Assembly: GCA_032000125.1 (NCBI GenBank)
Contig: DAMALH010000003.1
Location: forward strand, 62,001 to 126,000
Direction: 5' to 3'
Source: Dryocola sp032000125
Lineage (GTDB): Bacteria > Pseudomonadota > Gammaproteobacteria > Enterobacterales > Enterobacteriaceae
DNA length: 64,000 bases
Below, one piece after another: positions 57,092 to 64,000 of the stretch. The translations under genes and the position numbers were made by a program. Every line of letters begins with the position of its first letter. Within the stretch, counting starts at the first letter, position 1. A model generated the notes under the pieces. It saw only the letters and a list, made by a program, of their open reading frames with translations. It ran no database searches and was not told the origin of the DNA.

Positions 57092-57850
57092 CTAGTGGTT
57101 TACACAGAAGTTTGCCAGCGCGCGGGCAAGGCCTGCGGGATTTTCCCATGACATGGAATGCCCGGCATTTGGGATAACCACCGTGCTTATCCCTGCGGCC
57201 TGCACGGCCGCGAAATCATCATCCGGCAGGGAGTCCTCCCCAAAAATGAGCGCTTTCGGCAACTGGATAGTCGTGAACGTCTCAAACCAGGACGGCTCAA
57301 CGCCTTTTATCAGGCTGCTGGCACCGCGCCACAGGGCATAAGGCGCGCTACTGAGCACGCTCCCATCCCACGGCGATTGTTCAGCGGCAAGCAAGGCGTC
57401 ATAACCCTCGCTTACAAACGTGTTTTCATCCTGCCCGGCAATGCTGCGGCTAAAGATGCCGCCTCCGGCCTGGAAGTTAGGCTCCGAGACAATCAGACCG
57501 GCGATTTTTGCAGGCATCAGCGCCGCGACTTCGATAGCTATGCTGCCGCCCATGCTGTGGCCATAAAGGTAGAACCGGTGTAAACCCAGGTGTTCAACCA
57601 GTTCGCCAATGACCAGCGCCTGATCGGTGGTGCTGTACGTATAGCCCTCTGGCTTTTCGCTGTATCCGCAACCGGGCAAATCAACCAGCACGCTGCGGCG
57701 GCTGCCAAACGCCGGGTCAGCAAAAACGCGAGGATATTCATAAGAAGAGGCGCAGCCCAGACCGTGAATAAAGAGTAAAGGCACGCCGCTGCCGGGTAAA
57801 TCCTGGTAGCGAACCCGGCAGCGGGCATGACGAGAAGTAAAACTCTGCAT
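57092..57850 (-). CDS. Alpha/beta hydrolase (serine nucleophile)
   Basis: 252 residues from MQSFTSRHARCRVRYQDLPG (57850, AAAGGA six bases upstream); a TTG start five codons earlier would cover the ribosome site. HGLGC oxyanion motif, nucleophile elbow GHSMGGSIA (about 97-105), aspartate in FGEDSLPDDD and histidine in NAGHSMSWE. Family esterase, lactonase or carbon-carbon hydrolase. A LexA-like box lies 22 bases upstream. Confidence 0.83.
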   Translation of the reverse strand: MQSFTSRHARCRVRYQDLPGSGVPLLFIHGLGCASSYEYPRVFADPAFGSRRSVLVDLPGCGYSEKPEGYTYSTTDQALVIGELVEHLGLHRFYLYGHSMGGSIAIEVAALMPAKIAGLIVSEPNFQAGGGIFSRSIAGQDENTFVSEGYDALLAAEQSPWDGSVLSSAPYALWRGASSLIKGVEPSWFETFTTIQLPKALIFGEDSLPDDDFAAVQAAGISTVVIPNAGHSMSWENPAGLARALANFCVNH

Positions 57851-57871
57851 GTCGATTCCTTTCAAAGGGGT

Positions 57872-57891
57872 TACTGTGATTACATACAGTA
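57872..57891. promoter_or_regulatory. LexA-like SOS box before the hydrolase gene
   Basis: TACTGTGATTACATACAGTA: CTGT-N8-ACAG with T/A flanks, the full LexA consensus layout. It overlaps TATACT on the minus strand, a likely -10 element of the hydrolase gene. Confidence 0.6.
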
Positions 57892-57905
57892 TAATGCAGG
57901 ATTGG

Positions 57906-59024
57906 CTACCATTCCATCCACACCCCGCCCCGATCGCTGCTGGCGCGCAGCGTTTCGATAAAGCGCATGCCGGATAAGCCTTCCGTTATTCCCGGTAATA
58001 ACGGCGCGCTGCCCCCGCGAATTTTTACTGCGGCTTCGCGATAGATTTGGGCAAAACCCTCCAGATAGCCTTCCGGGTGTCCGGCGGGCGTGCGGCACAG
58101 GTGACGCACAGAATCATGGTTATTGACCCCGTTACGCGTGACAACGTAACTATTTCCGTGCAGCGGGTGAATTTCAAGTATTTCAGGCTGTTGCTGACGA
58201 AAACTGATGCTTCCCCTGCTGCCCACGATGCGTAAACGCAGATCGTTTTCATAGCCCGGCGCGACCTGGCTTGCCCACAGGCGCCCTCTGGCTCCGCTGG
58301 CATAGCGCATCTCTGCGTAAACCTCATCGTCCAGTTCGCGGCCCTCGATGCGCGTCAGCAGCTCGCCGCGAATCGCTTCCGGCTCCATGCCGGTGACAAA
58401 CGCCGCCAGTTGCCAGGCATGCGTGCCGATATCGCCAATCGCCCCGGCCCCGGCAAACTGCGCTTTGCCGCGCCAGCTCGCCTGTTTATTGTCGGTAAGC
58501 TCCAGCCTGTCGTTCAGCCAGCCCTGTAGGTATTCCACTTCTACATTGCGGATCTCGCCGATTTCGCTATTGGCAATGCGCGCTCGCGCCTCGCGTACCA
58601 TCGGCAGTGCGCTGTAGTTATGGGTCAGAATGAAATGGCAGCCGGATTCGTTCAGCACAAAAGCCAGCTCTTCGCCCTCCGCAAGGGTAATGCCCAGCGG
58701 TTTATCACAAATAACGTGAATTTTCTTTTCCAGAAACGCTCTGGCAATGGGCACATGCAAAAAGTTCGGCGTGACTATCGCCACCGCTTCAATGCCGTCC
58801 GGCCTTGCGGCCTCCTGTTCTGCCATTTCCTGCCAGCTTGCATAGCTGCGTTCGGGGGCAATAAACAGCGCTTCGCCGCTGCGTTTTGCGTTTTCAGGCG
58901 AGGACGAGAACGCCCCGGCAACCAGTTCAAACTGGTCGTCAAGCCGGGCGGCAATGCGATGTACGCCGCCAATAAACGAACCTTCACCGCCGCCCACCAT
59001 ACCCAACCGGATGCGTTTCATCAT
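57906..59024 (-). CDS. Gfo/Idh/MocA-family oxidoreductase 1
   Basis: 372 residues. NAD(P) motif LGMVGGGEGSFIGGVHRIAA at 6-25, EKKIHVICDKPLGI with the conserved lysine, and AIGDIGTHAWQLAAFVTGME with the catalytic D/H pair. Oxidises a sugar or sugar-like hydroxyl. Start overlaps the TIM-barrel gene stop (ATGA). Last gene of the four-gene operon. Confidence 0.87.
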   Translation of the reverse strand: MMKRIRLGMVGGGEGSFIGGVHRIAARLDDQFELVAGAFSSSPENAKRSGEALFIAPERSYASWQEMAEQEAARPDGIEAVAIVTPNFLHVPIARAFLEKKIHVICDKPLGITLAEGEELAFVLNESGCHFILTHNYSALPMVREARARIANSEIGEIRNVEVEYLQGWLNDRLELTDNKQASWRGKAQFAGAGAIGDIGTHAWQLAAFVTGMEPEAIRGELLTRIEGRELDDEVYAEMRYASGARGRLWASQVAPGYENDLRLRIVGSRGSISFRQQQPEILEIHPLHGNSYVVTRNGVNNHDSVRHLCRTPAGHPEGYLEGFAQIYREAAVKIRGGSAPLLPGITEGLSGMRFIETLRASSDRGGVWMEW

Positions 59025-60085
59025 TCTTCCTCCAGCCCAAGCATTTTACGTACCGCCGCCTTTTCACTTCCGCGCAGGGCGAAGTCATCGAAAGCGCGAT
59101 CGGCTACGGGAATAATGTGTTCGGCGATAAATTTCGCCCCTTGGCGCGCGCCGGCTTCACCCGACTTCAGGCAGCACTCCCACTCAAGCGTAGCCCACCC
59201 GGCGTAGTCGTACTGCGCAAGCTTGCTAAAAATGCCTTTGAAATCCACCTGCCCGTCGCCGAGCGAACGGAAACGTCCGGGGCGTTCGGTCCACGGCTGG
59301 TATCCGGCGTAAACCCCGCTTTTCGCCGAGCGCTGAAACTCGGCGTCTTTAACGTGAAAGGCTTTAATGCGCGAATGATAAAGATCGATAAAACCCAGGT
59401 AATCCATATGCTGCAGCAGCATATGGCTTGGATCGTAAAGGATGTTGCAGCGCGGGTGATTATCGACAAGCGCTAAAAAACGCTCAAAGGTTACGCCGTC
59501 GTGTAAATCTTCGCCGGGGTGAAGCTCGAAACACAGGTCCACGCCTGCCTCTTCAAAACTGTTCAGAACGGGCCGCCAGCGCCTGGCCAGTTCGCTGAAC
59601 GCCTCGTCGATAAGCATCGCATTGCGCGGCGGCCAGGGGTAAAAATACGGCCAGGCCAGCGCGCCGGAAAACGTGGCGTGCGCCTTTAGCCCCAGGTTCT
59701 GCGACGCCCGCGCCGCCTGCTTCAGGCTATCCGCGCCCCACTGCTGGCGCGCGCTAGCGTCGTGCGCAAGTTCAGGCGGAGCGAATCCCGCAAACGCGGC
59801 TTGATAGGCTGGATGCACGGCAATGAGCTGCCCCTGGAGGTGGGTAGAAAGCTCGCTAATTTCCAGGCCCACATTTGCAAGCCGCCCGCGGATTTCTGCA
59901 CAATAATCCGGGCTTTCGGCCGCTTTACGCAAATCGAAAATATGCGGTAAATGCGTTGGAAGCTGAACCGCTTTATAACCCAGTCCTGCAACCCATGCCG
60001 CCAGCGTATCCAGCGAGTTAAACGGCGGCTGCTCGCCAATAAACTGGGAAAGAAAAATGGAGGGTCCCTTCAGGGTTTTCATCAA
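59021..60085 (-). CDS. Xylose isomerase-like TIM-barrel (sugar phosphate isomerase/epimerase)
   Basis: 354 residues. Metal-site pattern of the family: E187 in CFELHPGED, D218 in LYDPSH, H244 in FHVKD and E301/E303 in TLEWE. Isomerase, epimerase or, in oxidised-glycoside pathways, lyase on a 3-keto sugar. Flanked by two Gfo/Idh dehydrogenases with four-base overlaps on both sides. Confidence 0.86.
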   Translation of the reverse strand: MMKTLKGPSIFLSQFIGEQPPFNSLDTLAAWVAGLGYKAVQLPTHLPHIFDLRKAAESPDYCAEIRGRLANVGLEISELSTHLQGQLIAVHPAYQAAFAGFAPPELAHDASARQQWGADSLKQAARASQNLGLKAHATFSGALAWPYFYPWPPRNAMLIDEAFSELARRWRPVLNSFEEAGVDLCFELHPGEDLHDGVTFERFLALVDNHPRCNILYDPSHMLLQHMDYLGFIDLYHSRIKAFHVKDAEFQRSAKSGVYAGYQPWTERPGRFRSLGDGQVDFKGIFSKLAQYDYAGWATLEWECCLKSGEAGARQGAKFIAEHIIPVADRAFDDFALRGSEKAAVRKMLGLEEE

Positions 60086-61170
60086 AGCATCTCCTTAATG
60101 TTAACCATACGCTGCTCGCGAACCGCAAGATCCGCCGCCAGCGCCACGGCCAAGCTTTCAACCGCCTGCTGCTGATGCAGCGTTAAATCGCTATTTTCAA
60201 TAATAGAACGTGCAAAAAACTGCTGTTCGAGACGGCATAAAGCGAAGTGGTCGGGCTCGCCGGCCGCGCTTATCCACTCGTCCTGAAGCTCAAACTCCCC
60301 CTGAGCGTTGAGCTGTGAATGATGCAGACGTAGCGATTCGGTTCGCGTGTGCGCTTCAACGCTTGCGGACTGCCCTTCGCCACCGGCTTCGCGCGCCACA
60401 ATAGAGGCCGATCCTTTCGGCCCGATAACGTCTTTAATAAAGAACGCCGTCTGGCTCATCATCGGTCCCCAGCCTGCTTCATACCAGCCAACAGAACCGT
60501 CAGCGAAGCGCACCTGTAGCTGGCCGTAGTTAAACTGCGTCGGGGAAAGCTCATCGCTTAAGCGCGCGCCGATTGCGCTTACGGAAAGCGGGCTTGCCTG
60601 CGTCATCTGGCACATCACGTCCAGGTAATGCACGCCGCAATCCACAATCGGCGAAAGCGACTGCATTAGCATTTTGTGGGTGTGCCAGGCGCTGCCGGAG
60701 CTTTGCTGGTTGAGGTTCATACGCATCACCAGCGGCTTGCCGAGGTTTTGTGCCAGATGAATAAACTGCTGCCAGGCGGGATGATGCCGCAGGACATAGC
60801 CCACCACTAGCTGTTTACCCGCAAGCTTTGCGGTCGCCACCACGCGTTTAGCGCCAGAAACGGTCGTGGCAAGAGGTTTCTCCAGAAACACATGGCAGCC
60901 TGCGGCAAGCGCCGTCAGCGCTAAAACTTCGTGGGTGTCAGGCCAGGTGGCGATACAGACCGCGTCCGGCTGGGTCTGTTTAATGGCATCCTGCATCTCG
61001 TCGAACACCGGGATGTCTTCACCGAGGCTCTCTTTTAAGTGCTCTTTGGACGTTCCGCGGGCAACCAGCCCGCAGAGTGAAAATTCCGGCAGCGCTTTAT
61101 ATGCCTGAGCGTGAGCTGCGCCCATATTGCCGCAGCCCACAACCAGCACCCGGAGTGCTCTATCGGCCAT
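60082..61170 (-). CDS. Gfo/Idh/MocA-family oxidoreductase 2
   Basis: 362 residues from MADRALRVLVVGCGNMGAAH (61170); a longer frame to 61218 lies in the symporter gene. NAD motif VVGCGNMGAAHAQAY, FLEKPLATTVSGAKRV with the conserved EKP lysine, IVDCGVHYLDVMCQM with D/H. Overlaps the symporter stop by 11 bases. Distinct from oxidoreductase 1, so two redox steps on the same compound are likely. Confidence 0.86.
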   Translation of the reverse strand: MADRALRVLVVGCGNMGAAHAQAYKALPEFSLCGLVARGTSKEHLKESLGEDIPVFDEMQDAIKQTQPDAVCIATWPDTHEVLALTALAAGCHVFLEKPLATTVSGAKRVVATAKLAGKQLVVGYVLRHHPAWQQFIHLAQNLGKPLVMRMNLNQQSSGSAWHTHKMLMQSLSPIVDCGVHYLDVMCQMTQASPLSVSAIGARLSDELSPTQFNYGQLQVRFADGSVGWYEAGWGPMMSQTAFFIKDVIGPKGSASIVAREAGGEGQSASVEAHTRTESLRLHHSQLNAQGEFELQDEWISAAGEPDHFALCRLEQQFFARSIIENSDLTLHQQQAVESLAVALAADLAVREQRMVNIKEML

Positions 61171-62407
61171 CTTTCGCACCTTCTTTATAATTAAACGTGA
61201 AGAAGAAAATGGCGGCAATAATCACGGCGGCGATGGCAGGCAGCCACCAGAATTGCTGCCACTGAACCAGCGCCTGGGCGCCCTGGGCGGTAACCGAGCG
61301 GTTAAATACCGCGCCGCTGATTTGCGAACCAATAAGCATGCCCAGCCCGTAGGTAAACAGCACCAGCAGGCTCTGGGCCTGGCCTTTCACTTTGTCGCCC
61401 GCCACCTTATCGGTATAGATAAAGCCGATAACAAAGAAGAAGTCGTAGCACACGCCGTGCAGAATAATGCCGATGTAAATCATCCAGCGGGTTTCTTCCG
61501 CGATGCTCAGGGCGAACATAGCGTAGCGCGCAAACCACGCCAGCATGCCGATCAGCAGCATCATTTTGATGCCCAGACGACGGAAGAAGAACGGGATAAG
61601 CAGCATAAACAGCAGCTCGGACATCTGCCCGAACGCCATCACGCCGCTGACGTTTTCAAAGCCCAGCGCGGAGATAAACGGCGCGGCGTAAGCGTAGTAA
61701 GCGGCAAGCGGAATAGAAATCAGCGTGGCGCAGATAATGAACACCATAAAGTGACGCTGCTTGAGCAAGGCAAAGGCATCGGCGCACAGCAGGTCGCGCA
61801 TGGAAAGCGGCTTACCGCGATCCGGCGCAGGCGTGTTGGGCAGCGTGAAGCTGTAAATGCCAAGCACGACCGACGCAACCGCCGCCATGGTGAAGATGCT
61901 GGTGCTGTCAGAAAGCCCGCTCACGCCGACGATTAAGCCCGCGACAATCCAGCCGATAGTGCCGAATGCGCGCACGATCGGGAAGCCCTTCTCGCTGTTT
62001 GCAAGGCTGTGGAACGCCACGTTGTTGCTCAGCGCGATGGTTGGCATATAGCAAAGCATATAGGCGAATATCACCCACAGCAGGCCGGTTTGCCCGCTTT
62101 CAAACAGGCCCGGCAGCCACCACAGCAGCGCGGCCCCTACCAGATGCAGCACGCCAAGCACCTTTTGCGAAGCAAAGAAGCGGTCCACCAGCATGCCCAG
62201 CACAAACGGCGAAAGGATGGAAGCGATAGGCCCGGTGGAGTACGCGTCGCCAATCACCGCGCTCAGGCCATATTTTCCCATGACGACGCCCAGCGTAACG
62301 TACCAGGCACCCCAGACGAAAAACTGCAGAAACATCATTAACGACAGGCGGGGAATAACCCATTTGTGGGTGATTACCTGCGCCCCAACGGCTGAGTGAG
62401 AAGACAT
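61160..62407 (-). CDS. MFS symporter, YegT/NupG nucleoside-type
   Basis: 415 residues, twelve membrane segments. NupG-type start LSLMMFLQFFVWGAWYVTLG and GKYGLSAVIGDAYSTGPIAS, then YMPTIALSNNVAFHSL and GTIGWIVAGLIVG. Proton symport of a nucleoside or glycoside. First gene of an operon with two dehydrogenases and an isomerase, divergent from a LacI regulator. Confidence 0.87.
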   Translation of the reverse strand: MSSHSAVGAQVITHKWVIPRLSLMMFLQFFVWGAWYVTLGVVMGKYGLSAVIGDAYSTGPIASILSPFVLGMLVDRFFASQKVLGVLHLVGAALLWWLPGLFESGQTGLLWVIFAYMLCYMPTIALSNNVAFHSLANSEKGFPIVRAFGTIGWIVAGLIVGVSGLSDSTSIFTMAAVASVVLGIYSFTLPNTPAPDRGKPLSMRDLLCADAFALLKQRHFMVFIICATLISIPLAAYYAYAAPFISALGFENVSGVMAFGQMSELLFMLLIPFFFRRLGIKMMLLIGMLAWFARYAMFALSIAEETRWMIYIGIILHGVCYDFFFVIGFIYTDKVAGDKVKGQAQSLLVLFTYGLGMLIGSQISGAVFNRSVTAQGAQALVQWQQFWWLPAIAAVIIAAIFFFTFNYKEGAKDGR

Positions 62408-62451
62408 AAATCCTCCGCGACAGAGTATTGATTTAGGGTAAGAGTTATTTT

Positions 62452-62497
62452 TGTAATCGATTACATTAATGATTCATTAAAAATGTAATCGATTTCA
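62452..62497. promoter_or_regulatory. Two LacI-type operators
   Basis: TGTAATCGATTACA (62452-62465) is a perfect 14-base palindrome; TGTAATCGATTTCA (62484-62497) differs at one base. Centres are 32 bases apart, three helical turns, between the symporter operon and the LacI gene. Confidence 0.85.
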
Positions 62498-62591
62498 GGT
62501 GGCTTTCCATCCTGCACGGGAATTATTTGGTACTATTGATGCGAATCTGCAATGCGCTTCACAAATAATCAGCCAGGCCCTGAGGATTAGC

Positions 62592-63563
62592 ATGTCGATA
62601 GATAAAGTGGCTCGTATGGCGGGCGTTTCCACCGCTACCGTTTCCAGGGTGCTCAACGGCAATCCGGGGGTAAAATCTGCTACCAGGGATAAGGTGCTGG
62701 CGGCGATTGAATCATGTGATTATCAACCGAATCTTCTTGCCCGCCAGTTGCGCACCGCGCGCAGCCGTATGCTGCTGGTGCTGGTTTCCAATATTACGAA
62801 CCCTTTTTGCGCGCGGGTGGTTCGCGGCATTGAGGAGGAAGCGGAAAAACACGGTTATCATATTCTGCTGTGCAATTCTGAATCCCGCCTGCCGCGTGAA
62901 TCGGCCTACCTGCAGTTGCTGAGCGGCAAAGTTGTCGACGGCGTGATCACTATGGATGCCATCAGTTGTTTACCTGGCTTAACAACGCTTATCGGGGACT
63001 CGCCGTGGGTGCAATGCGGTGAAGGCGATCCGGGCTACAACGCCTCCTGCGTGACTATTGATAATTTCAAAGCGGCCGCGGCCGCGGTGGAGCATCTCAC
63101 CTGCGCGGGTTATAAGCGCATTGCGTTAATTAACGGCGATTTACGCTATCTGTATTCGCAGCAGCGCGAAGCGGGATACCGGGCTGGACGAAACACCGCC
63201 TGGCAGGCCGTGGTATATGCAGACAGCCTCGAATATCAGGCTGGCGTACAGGCGATGGCGGAGCTCTTTACCCTGCCGGAACCGCCAGATGCCGTTTTTG
63301 CTATCTCCGATGCGCTGGCGGGCGGCGCGCTGCATTACGCCCACGAAAACGGGCTGCGGGTACCGGAAGATGTGGCCATTATGGGATTTGACGGCGTGCC
63401 GTTTGGCGCGGTAACCACCCCGCCGCTCACCACCGTAGAACAGCCGATGCACCAGCTCGGCGTGCGCAGCGTACAGCTGCTGCTGGAGAGGATTGACAAT
63501 CCGCAGGCCGAAACGGTCAATGAGATCCTCGACTGGAAGCTGGTGGTACGGGGCTCGGTTTAA
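62592..63563 (+). CDS. LacI-family repressor
   Basis: 323 residues from MSIDKVARMAGVSTATVSRV (62592, GAGG six bases upstream); an in-frame start at 62499 would cover the operator flank. Helix-turn-helix and hinge at 1-60, periplasmic-binding fold after (LVLVSNITNPFCARVVRGIE, DAVFAISDALAGGALHYAHE). Expected to repress the divergent YegT-like operon. Confidence 0.9.
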   Translation: MSIDKVARMAGVSTATVSRVLNGNPGVKSATRDKVLAAIESCDYQPNLLARQLRTARSRMLLVLVSNITNPFCARVVRGIEEEAEKHGYHILLCNSESRLPRESAYLQLLSGKVVDGVITMDAISCLPGLTTLIGDSPWVQCGEGDPGYNASCVTIDNFKAAAAAVEHLTCAGYKRIALINGDLRYLYSQQREAGYRAGRNTAWQAVVYADSLEYQAGVQAMAELFTLPEPPDAVFAISDALAGGALHYAHENGLRVPEDVAIMGFDGVPFGAVTTPPLTTVEQPMHQLGVRSVQLLLERIDNPQAETVNEILDWKLVVRGSV

Positions 63564-63702
63564 GCAGGTGTACATCAGTGTGGGTTCATCCCGGGCAGGG
63601 TCAACCCAATCAGGCCGTTCAATATGCTGGAGTTCGGAAGGAGACCTCTCAAACGGCGAGCAGTCGTTGCTGTTTTCAGCCTGAAATCGTAGCGCCGGAG
63701 GC
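63564..63702. other. Unassigned sequence beside an IS remnant
   Basis: About 140 bases between the LacI gene and the recognisable transposase part. No gene; probably debris of the insertion sequence or its target. Confidence 0.3.
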
Positions 63703-63975
63703 TCAGATAAGCCCGGCGGCCATTGACCTTCACGTACGTTTCATCAATGTGCCACGGGCAAAGTTCGGAACGGTTACGCCAGTACCAGCGCAGCCGTTTT
63801 CCATTTCAGGGGCATGGCGCTGAACCCGGCGGTAAATCGTGAAGTGATCGACATTCACACCACGTTCAGCCAGCATCTCCTGCAGTTCACGTTAGCTGAT
63901 GCCGTATTTGCAGTACCAGCGTACTGCCCACAGGATGATGCCACGCTGAAAATGCCGGCCTTTGAATGGGTTCAT
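63703..63975 (-). pseudogene. IS6-family (IS26-like) transposase remnant
   Basis: Minus-strand start MNPFKGRHFQRGIILWAVRW matches IS26 transposase. Codon 28 is TAA (63892-63894) where IS26 has tyrosine in GISYREL; the frame then continues RELQEMLAERGVNVDHFTIY. A further frame change near the KRLRWYWR region leads to WHIDETYVKVNGRRAYL, after which similarity ends. Inactive copy, lacking the DDE remainder. The terminal inverted repeat is outside the window. Confidence 0.85.
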
Positions 63976-64000
63976 ATGCTGCTGCGTCAGCAAAATGTAG

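Noticed and set aside
61127..61936. 269-codon frame antisense to the symporter
   Set aside because: Extremely rich in H/Q/R/N, a mirror of hydrophobic codons.

Overview
The window looks like chromosomal DNA of an enterobacterium (order Enterobacterales, most likely family Enterobacteriaceae; genus not resolved). Support: dense coding with short intergenic gaps and familiar enteric genes, namely tsr, yqjH/yqjI, ydcH, yqfB, ortT, patD-ydcVUTS, ydcR, nfrB-nfrA-ybcH, frmRA, cybB, gapC, yncE and aldA. No tRNA, rRNA, CRISPR array or prophage was seen. A 62-base run of N interrupts a sugar kinase gene at 54626-54687.

Region 1 (1-9.3 kb): the N-terminal third of the serine chemoreceptor tsr; a two-helix membrane protein of unknown function; a yqjH-yqjI iron reductase/regulator pair in tandem; small genes ydcH and yqfB; an NDH-2-like flavoprotein divergent from an Rrf2 regulator across a strong palindrome; the 57-residue toxin gene ortT; and a heme-binding-like/alcohol dehydrogenase pair divergent from a LysR regulator.

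Region 2 (9.4-20.1 kb): the putrescine-type ABC operon ydcSTUV with patD; a VOC protein and a double-TOBE molybdate-binding protein; the MocR regulator ydcR; a cyanide-insensitive-type cytochrome bd oxidase with a 42-residue DUF2474 subunit.

Region 3 (20.1-28.6 kb): ybcH, nfrA and nfrB (phage N4 receptor glycan, c-di-GMP-binding synthase); a TetR/SMR efflux pair; the formaldehyde genes frmRA.

Region 4 (28.6-36.7 kb): an accessory, partly A+T-rich stretch of small regulator/effector pairs (CGNR regulator with a hydrolase, a MarR-GNAT fusion, an AraC regulator with an NTF2-like protein), degraded reading frames, a 53-residue two-helix membrane protein, and an overlapping Nudix/four-helix membrane protein pair. 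This pair is the best candidate for an undescribed system.

Region 5 (36.7-46.9 kb): cybB; an intact gapC; an ABC importer of carbohydrate type in one operon with a TauD-type dioxygenase; the Fur-boxed gene yncE; aldA.

Region 6 (46.9-63.6 kb): two sugar systems. The first (SorC regulator, ribose-type ABC importer with a DUF2291 lipoprotein, split transketolase, FGGY kinase, fucose-isomerase-like enzyme) has the gene content expected for apiose-like or related ketose use. The second (LacI regulator, YegT-like symporter, two Gfo/Idh dehydrogenases flanking a TIM-barrel isomerase) suggests oxidative handling of a sugar or glycoside. An alpha/beta hydrolase between them has a LexA-like box in front. 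The window ends in an inactivated IS6-family (IS26-like) transposase.
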